Source of the DNA: Desulfarculales bacterium
GTDB lineage: Bacteria > Desulfobacterota > Desulfarculia > Desulfarculales > Desulfarculaceae
NCBI GenBank assembly: GCA_031267815.1
Contig: JAIRYI010000097.1
Span: 1-33,604, forward strand
Direction: 5' to 3'
DNA: 33,604 nucleotides
Within the stretch, counting starts at the first letter, position 1. Each line of letters starts with the position of its first letter. The position numbers and the translations under genes were made by a program. The notes beneath the pieces were generated by a model. It saw nothing but the letters and a program-made list of their open reading frames with translations, did not search any database and was not told the origin of the DNA. This document shows positions 1 to 7,499 of the stretch, in pieces.

Positions 1-75
1 CAGGGCGGTCATATTTTCGCTGAAAATTTTGTGGAAGACAAAATCATTTTTGGGCGACAGCGGTTTTTTATCCAT
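1..75 (-). CDS. Rpn-family recombination-promoting nuclease / putative transposase, 5' part only
   Basis: Only the first 25 codons are in the window and the gene continues beyond the left edge. The translation begins MDKKPLSPKNDFVFHKIF. The LSPKNDFVF-KIF pattern is the typical N-terminus of Rpn (PD-(D/E)XK) proteins, which are DNA nucleases that promote RecA-independent recombination and were long annotated as transposases. The ATG at 75 follows a strong GGAGGGG ribosome site about 11 bases upstream (near 87-93), which supports this start. The nuclease motifs lie outside the window, so activity cannot be judged. A decayed relative lies just upstream at 165-292. Family assignment rests on a short segment. 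Confidence 0.7.
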   Translation of the reverse strand, partial: MDKKPLSPKNDFVFHKIFSENMTAL

Positions 76-164
76 GGATTATCATTCCCCTCCTGTTAAA
101 GGATAACCCAAACCGGCCCCTGGGGCAAGGGAAGCTATTAGATGCGGCTGGTACTCAAAAATTA

Positions 165-292
165 CTATTCAAAGCGCGCCTTTTCTCTGGCTTCGGCCAG
201 AGCCTGGGCACGTTCGTCCCCGCTCAAAATTTTATGACCTCTTCCAGGCGCTGATATGCCTCGGGCGGCAAATCCAGCACTGCCTGGGTCAG
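165..292 (-). pseudogene. Decayed, internally deleted Rpn-family gene fragment
   Basis: Two reading frames joined by one frameshift give an Rpn-like mosaic. The first part (from 292 to the TGA at 224-226) reads LTQAVLDLPPEAYQRLEEV, which resembles the segment following the N-terminal NDFVF-KIF motif in Rpn proteins. The second part, in another frame down to the TAG at 165-167, reads LSGDERAQALAEAREKARFE, which resembles the C-terminal AEAREKA region of the same family. The middle, which should carry the nuclease core, is absent. The fragment starts exactly where sppA ends and lies just upstream of the intact Rpn start at 75. Recognition is from memory of the family. Confidence 0.5.
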
Positions 293-1152
293 CGGGAGGG
301 CTGACTCAGCGGGGGCAGAATAAAAGCCGGTTGGGAGAAGCTGTAGAAGAGAGAAGTTATTTGCCGGAAGAGGGTTTGAGCCGCCTGACTGCTCAGAGAG
401 TTCCAAAAGCCCGCCCCTTCATCCTGAGGGCAGAATATTTCCGGTTTGCCGGCGCTGAATCCTCCCATTTGCACGGCCTGATCCAGGGCGTCCCGGTAAT
501 TGCCCAACTTGTCAATGAGTTTGTTTTCCAGAGCCTGACGGCCGGTATAAACCCGGCCGTCAGCGAGGACGGCTATGTCTTTTTCCGCCATATTTCTGCC
601 TCGGGCCACATCAGCCACAAATTGACGGTGCAAGTCCTGGGCAATGGATTCCAGCAGAACTTTTTCTTCCGGCCGCAAAGCCCTGGTGCTTTGCCCCGTG
701 CCTTTTAAAGGGGCGCTGGTAAGCACTTCCACCCTGACGCCCAGTTTGGCCAGCAATTCCTCCAGATTGGGAATCGTGGTGATCACTCCGATGGAACCGG
801 TCAGAGTTCCGGGAGCGGCGGTAATAACATTGCAGGCCGAAGCTATATAATATCCGCCGCTGGCCGCCACGTTGCCCAGAGACGCCACTACCGGTTTTTT
901 TATAAGCTGGATGGCCCGGTATATCTCCTGGCTGGCGCCGACCGCTCCTCCGGGAGAATCAATGCGGACCACTATGGCCAGCACCCGCTCGTCATCTTCC
1001 AACTCTTCCAGGGCGGAGAGGATTTCCGTGGCCTCGACGATAGGGCCGGATATGCGCACCAGACCCAGGCGCTGACTGTCAGGCCACCAGGCCCAGGCGC
1101 CTTCCCGTCCGCCTAAAATAAAAAACGCGCCCCCAGCCACCAGAGCCATCAC
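289..1152 (-). CDS. sppA: Signal peptide peptidase SppA, short form (S49 serine protease)
   Basis: Membrane-anchored S49 peptidase that degrades signal peptide remnants and membrane protein fragments. At 287 residues it fits the short, single-domain form. With the GTG start at 1152, the catalytic Ser is residue 98 (NVAASGGYY) and the Lys is residue 150 (APLKGTG). Their spacing of 52 matches the Bacillus SppA dyad (Ser147/Lys199). IDSPGG near 64-69 is also typical. The gene lies 37 bases downstream of rpsA on the same strand, so co-transcription is likely. The start is uncertain: codons in frame upstream of 1152 continue a basic, hydrophobic signal anchor back to the rpsA stop, but contain no ATG, GTG or TTG. 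The end abuts a decayed Rpn fragment, so the last residues may not be ancestral. Confidence 0.93.
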   Translation of the reverse strand: MMALVAGGAFFILGGREGAWAWWPDSQRLGLVRISGPIVEATEILSALEELEDDERVLAIVVRIDSPGGAVGASQEIYRAIQLIKKPVVASLGNVAASGGYYIASACNVITAAPGTLTGSIGVITTIPNLEELLAKLGVRVEVLTSAPLKGTGQSTRALRPEEKVLLESIAQDLHRQFVADVARGRNMAEKDIAVLADGRVYTGRQALENKLIDKLGNYRDALDQAVQMGGFSAGKPEIFCPQDEGAGFWNSLSSQAAQTLFRQITSLFYSFSQPAFILPPLSQPSR

Positions 1153-1189
1153 CAGCAGCGACAGCCCCAGAGATATGGTGAAAGAACGT

Positions 1190-2920
1190 TTAATCCGCCG
1201 GCTCCTCGCCTGTCCCGCTTTTCTGGGCCATACCTTCTTTTAGCAGGTCTCCCAGACTGCTGGTGGCGGATTGAGAGGAATTGACATATTCATTATAAGA
1301 GTTGCCGGCTTCTTCCATGCGTTTCAGGGAAAGGCCGATTTTACGCTCCCGGCGGGATACATTGGCCACTTTGGCTTCCAGGGTGTCTCCGGCTTTATAC
1401 AGATCGTTAATGCCCTTCACCTGTTCCTCGGGCATCTCGCTGATGTGAACCAGCCCCTCCACCCCTTCTTCCAATTCCAGGAACAGGCCGAACTCGGTAA
1501 TATTGGTGATAACTCCCTTGACTTTGCTTCCTACCCGGTAGAGGTTGGGAATATCTTCCCAGGGGTCGGACTCCAATTGTTTGATCCCCAGGCTGAAGCG
1601 TTCATTTTCCCTGTCCACATTGAGGACAATAGCCCGCACCTCGTCGCCTTTTTTATATATTTCCCCAGGATGCTTAAGCCGCTTGGTCCAGGAGATATCG
1701 CTGATATGAACCAGGCCGTCAATTCCTTCGTCAATGCCTATAAACAGCCCGAAGTCGGTAAGATTTTTAATTCTGCCTTCAATTGTGGTGCCGATGGGGT
1801 ATTTTTCCGCGATCATGTCCCAGGGATTGGGGGCCATCTGTTTCATGCCCAGGCTGATTCGTTTGGACTCAGGGTTAATGGCCAGCACCACCGCTTCCAC
1901 CATATCTCCAATATTGACCAGTTTGGAAGGATGGCGCACTTTGCGGCTCCAGGACATTTCACTTACGTGAATCAGCCCTTCCACTCCTTCTTCCACTTCC
2001 ACAAAAGCGCCGTAGTCGGCCAGACTGACCACTTTACCGGTGAGCTTGGAACCCACCGGATAACGCTCGGAAGCGATTGCCCAAGGGTCTTCTTTAAGCT
2101 GTTTAAGTCCCAGGCTTACCCGTTCCCGATCCCGGTCAAAAGAAAGAACTTTGACTTCTATTTCATCTCCCACATTGAACATTTCCGAGGGATGGCCCAC
2201 CCGTCCCCAACTCATGTCGGTTATATGCAAAAGGCCGTCAATACCGCCCAGATCCACGAACACGCCGTAATCAGTAAGATTTTTCACCACCCCGGTCATG
2301 ACCGCGTTTTCTTCCAGCACCTGCAGGGTATCCCGTTTCTTGACCTCACGGTCTTTTTCCAGCAGAGCCCGGCGGCTGAGAACAATGTTGGCTCTTTTGC
2401 GGTTGAATTTGAGAATTTTGAAAGGGTGATTCTGACCAATAAGTGAATCCAAATTACGTACCGGGCGCAAGTCAACCTGGGAACCGGGCAGGAAAGCGGC
2501 TACGCCTATATCAACGCTCATACCGCCTTTGACCCGGCCGGTAATGACGCCGTTGACAATGCCGTCCTCATTGAATATGCGGCTTATTTCGTCCCACACT
2601 TTTATTTTGGCGGCCCGCTCCATGGAAAGGCTGATAGTTCCTTCCTCATCTTCCGAGCGTTCCAGCAATACTTCCACTTCTTGGCCGATCTCAGCTTTTA
2701 TATTGCCTTCAGCGTCTTTGAACTCGTGAATGGGGATATGTCCTTCGGATTTGTAGCCGATATCCACCACTACATAGTCTTTTTCCAGAGCCACAATAGT
2801 GCCTTTGGCCACTTCGCCTTCCTGGATGGTCTGGAAAGACTGCTCATAGAGGCGGGCCAGCTCTTCCTGGCTGATTTCGTCTTCAGGGAAAGGGGTTGGA
2901 TTTTTTTCAATTTCGGTCAT
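1190..2920 (-). CDS. rpsA: 30S ribosomal protein S1
   Basis: S1 binds mRNA and delivers it to the 30S subunit. The 576-residue protein has six S1-type beta-barrel repeats at about 34-100, 119-186, 205-275, 290-362, 377-449 and 464-533. The last four carry the repeated patterns DYGxFV or EFGLFL, followed by GLxHISxMSW. The N-terminal acidic stretch before the first repeat fits the ribosome-binding S2-contact region. Length and repeat number match the full proteobacterial form. The ATG at 2920 is preceded by a structured, pairing-rich leader (2961-2999) that could serve autoregulation, as is known for S1 in enterobacteria. sppA follows closely. Confidence 0.98.
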   Translation of the reverse strand: MTEIEKNPTPFPEDEISQEELARLYEQSFQTIQEGEVAKGTIVALEKDYVVVDIGYKSEGHIPIHEFKDAEGNIKAEIGQEVEVLLERSEDEEGTISLSMERAAKIKVWDEISRIFNEDGIVNGVITGRVKGGMSVDIGVAAFLPGSQVDLRPVRNLDSLIGQNHPFKILKFNRKRANIVLSRRALLEKDREVKKRDTLQVLEENAVMTGVVKNLTDYGVFVDLGGIDGLLHITDMSWGRVGHPSEMFNVGDEIEVKVLSFDRDRERVSLGLKQLKEDPWAIASERYPVGSKLTGKVVSLADYGAFVEVEEGVEGLIHVSEMSWSRKVRHPSKLVNIGDMVEAVVLAINPESKRISLGMKQMAPNPWDMIAEKYPIGTTIEGRIKNLTDFGLFIGIDEGIDGLVHISDISWTKRLKHPGEIYKKGDEVRAIVLNVDRENERFSLGIKQLESDPWEDIPNLYRVGSKVKGVITNITEFGLFLELEEGVEGLVHISEMPEEQVKGINDLYKAGDTLEAKVANVSRRERKIGLSLKRMEEAGNSYNEYVNSSQSATSSLGDLLKEGMAQKSGTGEEPAD

Positions 2921-2960
2921 AATAATTGTAAAGCCTTGGAGTTAGGGGTTAGCGGAAATA

Positions 2961-2999
2961 AACCGCGCCCAACCGCGGGAGTTGGAACGCAGGGCGGTT
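2961..2999 (-). promoter_or_regulatory. rpsA leader with mutually exclusive hairpins
   Basis: On the plus strand AACCGC occurs at 2961-2966 and 2971-2976, and its complement GCGGTT at 2994-2999. In the rpsA transcript the one upstream AACCGC can therefore pair with either of two GCGGTT segments, giving alternative stems 40 to 80 bases before the ATG. S1 represses its own mRNA in E. coli; that this leader does so is inference. Confidence 0.3.
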
Positions 3000-3042
3000 G
3001 TTTTTATTAAAAGCCTATACTCAATCTGAATATTTATAGCAC

Positions 3043-3056
3043 AAAAAAATTTTTTT
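3043..3056. other. A7T7 tract in the rpsA / rmlD divergent intergenic region
   Basis: A perfect A7T7 palindrome sits in a strongly AT-rich stretch (3000-3100) between the divergent genes rpsA and rmlD. Such tracts are intrinsically bent and often act as UP elements. I found no convincing -35/-10 pair for either direction; TTTACA at 3054-3059 with TATGTT 17 bases on is a weak plus-strand candidate. Confidence 0.35.
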
Positions 3057-3160
3057 ACATCATAAATTACAATAATTATGTTCAATTTTATCACTAGAAT
3101 CTTGCGGATAGGGGCGTGCCGGGCGGGCATGCCTCCATTGTTTTGGGAAAGGCCGGCGGC

Positions 3161-4066
3161 TTGAAAATAGTTATATTGGGTAAAAATGGACAGGTGGGAA
3201 CGGAACTGCTAAAAAGTCTGGCCTGCCTGGGCCGGGTGCTGGCTCCGGGCAGAACGGAGTTTGATTTAGGCGACGCAGGGGCTCTGCAAGCTTATTTTCT
3301 CGCTCACCGGCCGGCTATTATCGTCAATGCCGCCGCCTACACCGAAGTGGACCAGGCCCAGAGCCGGCCGCGGGCGGCTATGCTGCTCAACGCCGCCCTG
3401 CCTTCCCGTCTGGCCCGTCTGGCCCGGCAAACGGGCGCCTGGCTTATTCATTTTTCCAGCGACTATGTTTACGACGGCGCCAAAACTTCTCCTTATAAGG
3501 AAGATGATCCTCCCAATCCTCTAAATATATACGGGTACAGCAAACTGGCCGGCGATCGGGCCATCATGCGTTCCGGATCCCGCCATATCATCCTGCGCAC
3601 CAGTTGGGTATATAGCGGGCGGCGGCGCAATTTTGTGCGCTCCATTCTCGGGTTGGCCAGAAAACGCTCCTCGGTGCAGGTGGTCTCTGATCAAAAAGGC
3701 GCGCCTACCAGCGCCGCTCTGCTGGCCCAGGTCACATCCCAGATCATTCCCGCGCTCGTTCGCTCACCTCACCCTGATAATTTGTCCGGGTTATACCATT
3801 TGAGCGCCCGGGGACACATCAGCTGGTACGGCTACGCCCGCTACATAATAAATCAGGCCGGCCGTCTGGGAGGGTGTTTCCCCCTCACCGCCGCGGGGAT
3901 AATTCCCTGCGGCAGCGGGCAGTATCCTTCCCCGGCCCCCCGGCCGGCCAATTCCTGTCTGGATAGCGGTAAATTGGAAAATACTTTTAATCTCAGCCTG
4001 CCGGCGTGGAATTATCATTTGGATATTCTGCTGCAAGAGTTGGCGGAGCAGGACTGGGCAGGGTAA
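3161..4066 (+). CDS. rfbD: RmlD-type dTDP-4-dehydrorhamnose reductase
   Basis: NAD(P)H-dependent short-chain reductase of the RmlD substrate-binding family, which makes dTDP-L-rhamnose from the 4-keto sugar for O-antigen or other surface glycans. From the TTG start the protein has 301 residues, the usual length. It shows the Rossmann motif GKNGQVG (7-13), NAAAYTEVD, SSDYVYDG (99-106) and the catalytic Tyr124-xxx-Lys128 pair in YGYSK. I chose TTG at 3161 because it aligns the protein start with the first beta strand (LKIVILG) and follows GGGAAAGG at 3145-3152. A GTG at 3116 would add 15 unlikely residues. RmlA, RmlB and RmlC are not nearby, so the exact nucleotide-sugar substrate is inferred. 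Confidence 0.88.
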   Translation: MKIVILGKNGQVGTELLKSLACLGRVLAPGRTEFDLGDAGALQAYFLAHRPAIIVNAAAYTEVDQAQSRPRAAMLLNAALPSRLARLARQTGAWLIHFSSDYVYDGAKTSPYKEDDPPNPLNIYGYSKLAGDRAIMRSGSRHIILRTSWVYSGRRRNFVRSILGLARKRSSVQVVSDQKGAPTSAALLAQVTSQIIPALVRSPHPDNLSGLYHLSARGHISWYGYARYIINQAGRLGGCFPLTAAGIIPCGSGQYPSPAPRPANSCLDSGKLENTFNLSLPAWNYHLDILLQELAEQDWAG

Positions 4067-4093
4067 TATTTGCCGGGCCCAATAAGTAAATTG

Positions 4094-4111
4094 CGGCAGC
4101 TTGCCCTGCCG
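4094..4111 (+). other. Hairpin downstream of rmlD-type gene
   Basis: CGGCAG and CTGCCG form a 6-base-pair stem with a 6-base loop 28 bases after the reductase stop. It is not followed by a T run, so it is not a convincing intrinsic terminator. It could be an attenuator or an mRNA 3' stabiliser ahead of the lipoprotein gene. Confidence 0.3.
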
Positions 4112-4148
4112 TTGAACCGGAAATACATTTATAGCACCAGAGCCGGAT

Positions 4149-4601
4149 ATGAAAAGATTTTTTAAACGCCCCCTGTTTATCTGTTTTTTGTTTTTATCTT
4201 CCTGCGGCGGCAGTGATAATATCAGCATGATAAAAGACATCGTCATGCCCGGTTACCCTGACATGACCATCGGTCAGGCTCTGGAGGCGGCCTTTGACGA
4301 TCCTCTGTGGAAATCGGCCGTTCTGATAAACGGAAAGGTTCAAGTGGCTTTTGAAGGCAAAATAAGCCAGGCCACCCACGATCTGGCGGTAAGTGAATAT
4401 CTCCGGCGGGGCGGAGGCAATGATAGCAATCCGGCTTATCTGGATGAAATATGGCCTGTCGGTTCCCAGGCGCTTTTTGTCTGGAGTCACGCCAGGGATG
4501 AAGAAGTTTTCACTTTAATCGAAGTTGTCAATGAATACTGGAATCATAACGCTGTGCCCACCGTAACTATTTGGAATATTGTTCATCGCAGCGGTGACTG
4601 A
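4149..4601 (+). CDS. Small hypothetical lipoprotein
   Basis: I do not recognise a named family. The 150-residue product begins with MKRFFKR, a hydrophobic stretch and a lipobox ending in LSSC (Cys near 19), so it should be lipidated and sent to the inner or outer membrane. The mature part contains TIGQALEAAFDDPLWKS and VAFEGKI. This general look is shared by small secreted proteins with a predicted compact beta-rich fold in enterobacteria, but I cannot name the family. The C-terminal half is rich in aromatics (NEYWNHN). It lies between the reductase and the TonB-family gene on the same strand, with 3 bases to the latter, which suggests joint expression and an envelope role. Confidence 0.75.
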   Translation: MKRFFKRPLFICFLFLSSCGGSDNISMIKDIVMPGYPDMTIGQALEAAFDDPLWKSAVLINGKVQVAFEGKISQATHDLAVSEYLRRGGGNDSNPAYLDEIWPVGSQALFVWSHARDEEVFTLIEVVNEYWNHNAVPTVTIWNIVHRSGD

Positions 4602-4604
4602 CGG

Positions 4605-5330
4605 ATGCGCATGCCCCCGCTCACTGACTTTGCCTGGCGGAAGGATGCGGCGGAAGCATATATCCGCCCCCCGCGCCCGTCCCCCTGGCCCTGGCTGTTC
4701 AGTATTTTTTTGCATGGGCTTTTACTTGCCGCTCTGCTCCAGGGCCTGCCGTCCGGGCCGGCTGATATCAGCTTTCATATTGTGACCCTTGTAGCCGGGC
4801 CGGGAGACAGGGATCAATCCGGATCCGCAAATTCCGAAACTGACCGTAAAGCGCTTGCTCCCGCCGCTGACCCTGTAAAAACTCCGGCCGCGGCGCGGAG
4901 GCCGGGCGGGGAGGTGATTGCTTCTTCCCCGGCTGCCGGGCAGGGGGGAACTGCCTCCGGGAGCGCGGATTCCCAACAGGAGGAGGGGAAGGGAGACGCC
5001 GGGAAGCAGGGGTTTGCTCTTAATTCATCTTCTTACACTGTTGACCAGGTTGACCGGAAGCCGCGGGCTGTTTATACGGTACAGCCGGTCTATCCTTATC
5101 TGGCTCAGCGGCGCGGAATTGAGGGCTGGGTGGAAGTGCGCTTTCTGGTAAACCGGGACGGCCTGATTACCCGGGAGGAAGTCACCCAGGCTCAACCCGA
5201 GGGTATATTTGAAAATTCGGCTCTTAAGGCCCTGCGCGCCTGGCGTTTTTCCCCTGGCCTGATAGGGGGACGGAAAGTGGATACCTGGATGGTGCAGGTA
5301 ATTCGTTTTAAACTTGTCCGGCCAGGGTAA
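4605..5330 (+). CDS. tonB: TonB-family energy-transducing protein
   Basis: TonB proteins couple the proton motive force, through ExbB/ExbD, to outer-membrane transporters. The 241-residue product has a short cytoplasmic N-terminus, one transmembrane helix at about 29-47 containing the SxxxH signature (Ser33, His37), a Gly/Ala/Pro-rich periplasmic linker (about 70-150) and a C-terminal TonB domain from about 158 with [19 protein letters not shown] and the ALRAWRFSP signature. The gene is nearly complete in every expected part. No exbB, exbD or receptor gene is nearby, so the partner is unknown. It sits 3 bases after the lipoprotein gene and 55 bases before arnB. The linker is shorter and less rich in Pro-Lys/Glu repeats than in E. 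coli TonB. Confidence 0.85.
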   Translation: MRMPPLTDFAWRKDAAEAYIRPPRPSPWPWLFSIFLHGLLLAALLQGLPSGPADISFHIVTLVAGPGDRDQSGSANSETDRKALAPAADPVKTPAAARRPGGEVIASSPAAGQGGTASGSADSQQEEGKGDAGKQGFALNSSSYTVDQVDRKPRAVYTVQPVYPYLAQRRGIEGWVEVRFLVNRDGLITREEVTQAQPEGIFENSALKALRAWRFSPGLIGGRKVDTWMVQVIRFKLVRPG

Positions 5331-5385
5331 AGGCGTAAAAATCCGGTATACTTCCAAGTTAAAACTTTTGCAGGAGTTTTCGAGT

Positions 5386-6519
5386 ATGAACGATTTTTTG
5401 CCTTTTTCACGCCCGGCGATCGGGGAAGCCGAAATCGCCGCAGTGGAAGAGGTAATGCGCTCGGGATGGATAACCACCGGGGCCAAGAATATTGAACTGG
5501 AAGAGGCTTTTCGCTCAACCCTGGCCTGTGAACACGCCCTGGCCCTTTCCTCAGCCACGGCCGGCATGCATCTGGTTCTGGCGGCGCTGGGCGTAGGCCC
5601 TGGCGATGAAGTTGTCACGCCCTCTCAGACCTGGGTTTCGACTTTGAATATGATTGTGCTTTTGGGTGCTGAACCGGTAATGATTGATGTGGATCGGGAC
5701 ACGCTCATGGTCGGCGCGGAAGCGGTGGAGGCGGCCATTACCCCCCGGACCAAAGCTATTGTGCCGGTACATTATGCCGGGGCGCCTCTTGATATTTTCT
5801 CTTTGCGGGAGGTGGCCGCGGCTCACCGCCTTCCTTTGATTGAAGATGCGGCCCATGCCCTGGGCGCCCGTTGCGGTTCGCAGTGGGTGGGGGAGAAGGG
5901 CACGGCCATATTTTCTTTTCACGCTATAAAAAATGTGACCTGCGCGGAAGGGGGGATGGTGGTCACCGACGATCCTTCCCTGGCTGAACGGGTGCGGCGC
6001 CTTAAGTTCCACGGTCTGGGCGTCGATGCTTTCGACCGTGAACAGCAGGGGCGCAAACCCCAGGCGGAAGTGGTTGAACCGGGATTTAAATATAATCTTT
6101 CCGATATTCACGCCGCCATGGCGGCGGTGCAGTTTTCCCGCCTGTCCGAGTTGAACGCCCGGCGCAGAATGTTGGCGGAGCGTTATCTGGCGGCGTTGCG
6201 CGGTTCTCCGTTTATGCCCCTGGCCCTGCCTGCCTATTCTCATCTGCATGCCTGGCATTTATTCATGATCCGGGTGGATGAGAAGCGCTGCGGTTTTGGC
6301 CGGGATGTTCTGATGGAACGCCTTAAAGAGGCGGGCATTGGCACGGGCCTGCATTTCAGAGCCGTTCATACTCAGAAATACTACCGCCAGCGCTATCCGG
6401 GCCTGTCTCTGCCTCATACAGAGTGGAATTCCGAACGCCTGTGTACTTTGCCTCTGTTCCCGGACATGGACGAAAGCGATGTGGACAGAGTGATTCAAAC
6501 TTTATTTGCTTTAGTGTAA
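5386..6519 (+). CDS. arnB: UDP-4-amino-4-deoxy-L-arabinose aminotransferase
   Basis: PLP-dependent DegT/DnrJ/EryC1-type aminotransferase that converts the UDP-4-keto-pentose made by ArnA to UDP-L-Ara4N, using glutamate. The 377-residue protein starts [17 protein letters not shown], as in enterobacterial ArnB. The PLP lysine is residue 182 (FSFHAIKNV), and the cofactor-binding EDAAHALG lies at 153-160. The ATG at 5386 follows CAGGAG at a good distance. A GTG at 5314 in the same frame would overlap tonB and is rejected. This is the first gene of the arnBCADT block, and arnC begins two bases after its stop. Confidence 0.95.
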   Translation: MNDFLPFSRPAIGEAEIAAVEEVMRSGWITTGAKNIELEEAFRSTLACEHALALSSATAGMHLVLAALGVGPGDEVVTPSQTWVSTLNMIVLLGAEPVMIDVDRDTLMVGAEAVEAAITPRTKAIVPVHYAGAPLDIFSLREVAAAHRLPLIEDAAHALGARCGSQWVGEKGTAIFSFHAIKNVTCAEGGMVVTDDPSLAERVRRLKFHGLGVDAFDREQQGRKPQAEVVEPGFKYNLSDIHAAMAAVQFSRLSELNARRRMLAERYLAALRGSPFMPLALPAYSHLHAWHLFMIRVDEKRCGFGRDVLMERLKEAGIGTGLHFRAVHTQKYYRQRYPGLSLPHTEWNSERLCTLPLFPDMDESDVDRVIQTLFALV

Positions 6520-6521
6520 TT

Positions 6522-7499
6522 ATGGATAAATGTGAAGGTATCAATAAAATATCGGTGGTAATTCCCGTTTTTAACGAACAGGAATCTCTGCCTCAGCTTT
6601 TAGAGCGCACCGCCGGCGCCTGCGCCGGCCTTAATCTCGCCTACGAGATAATTCTGGTGGATGACGGCAGCGATGATGATTCGGCCTCTTTAATCACCCA
6701 GGCCGCCGCAACCCCGCAAAGCCATGTGGTGGCGGTTATTTTGAACCGCAATTACGGCCAGCACGCGGCGGTGATGGCCGGTCTGAGCCAGGCGGAGGGA
6801 GATCTGATCATAACTATGGATGCTGATTTGCAAAATCCTCCGGAAGAAATTCCCCGCCTGGTAGATGTGGCAAAGGAAGGATATGATGTAGTGGGTACGG
6901 TGCGGGAGAACCGTCAGGATTCCTGGTTTCGCCGGGTCTGCTCCTATCTGATCAACCGGATGATTCAGCGGGCCACAGGCAAAGCCATGAGCGATTACGG
7001 CTGTATGCTGCGAGCCTATCGCCGTCACATAGTGGAGGCTATGCTGCTCTGCCGGGAACGCAGCACTTTTATCCCCATTTTGGCCAACTCCTTTGCCCGG
7101 CACAGCCAGGAGATCAAAGTTACTCACGCTCCCCGGGAGTTCGGCTATTCCAAATACAGCCTGTTCAAACTCATCAACCTGATGTTTGATCTTGTGACTT
7201 GTCTCACCACCGCCCCTCTGCGTCTGCTCAATCTGCTGGGCTGCCTTGTTGCCTGCTTTGGTTTCCTGCTGGCCTTTACCATTGTGGTGCTGCGTTTTCT
7301 TTTGGGGCCGGAATGGGCGGCAGAGGGGGTGTTTATGCTTTTTGCTATTTTGTTTATTTTTATCGGCGCCCAGTTTGTGGGCTTGGGGCTTCTGGGCGAA
7401 TATATCGGCCGTATTTATACTGACGTCCGCGCCCGGCCCCGTTATTTTATTCAGGAAATCATTGGCAAGCCTATGGTTGAAAATAAATGGAGCGACTGA
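6522..7499 (+). CDS. arnC: Undecaprenyl-phosphate 4-deoxy-4-formamido-L-arabinose transferase
   Basis: Inner-membrane GT2 glycosyltransferase that moves the formylated Ara4N from UDP to undecaprenyl phosphate on the cytoplasmic face. The 325-residue protein has [10 protein letters not shown] at 11-20, VDDGS near 46-50, the metal-binding DAD at 100-102, and two C-terminal transmembrane helices at about 235-260 and 268-292, exactly the ArnC layout. The ATG at 6522 lies two bases after the arnB stop. An in-frame ATG at 6423, inside arnB, is rejected. Its TGA overlaps the arnA ATG (TGATG), which indicates translational coupling. Confidence 0.95.
   Translation: MDKCEGINKISVVIPVFNEQESLPQLLERTAGACAGLNLAYEIILVDDGSDDDSASLITQAAATPQSHVVAVILNRNYGQHAAVMAGLSQAEGDLIITMDADLQNPPEEIPRLVDVAKEGYDVVGTVRENRQDSWFRRVCSYLINRMIQRATGKAMSDYGCMLRAYRRHIVEAMLLCRERSTFIPILANSFARHSQEIKVTHAPREFGYSKYSLFKLINLMFDLVTCLTTAPLRLLNLLGCLVACFGFLLAFTIVVLRFLLGPEWAAEGVFMLFAILFIFIGAQFVGLGLLGEYIGRIYTDVRARPRYFIQEIIGKPMVENKWSD

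Noticed and set aside
224-406. 60-codon minus-strand frame at the end of sppA as a separate gene
   Set aside because: Its first half is a shadow of sppA; only its second half is protein-like, and that part fits the decayed Rpn fragment.
1271-2446. Long plus-strand open frame (391 codons) opposite rpsA
   Set aside because: It is the antisense shadow of the six-repeat S1 gene; its Phe/His-rich composition is an artefact and it has no ribosome site or recognisable domain.
5314-5385. GTG start that would add 24 residues to ArnB
   Set aside because: It overlaps the end of tonB and precedes the conserved N-terminus, which has its own ATG and CAGGAG site.
6423-6521. Start inside arnB that would add 33 residues to ArnC
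   Set aside because: The conserved ArnC start aligns with the ATG at 6522, two bases after the arnB stop.
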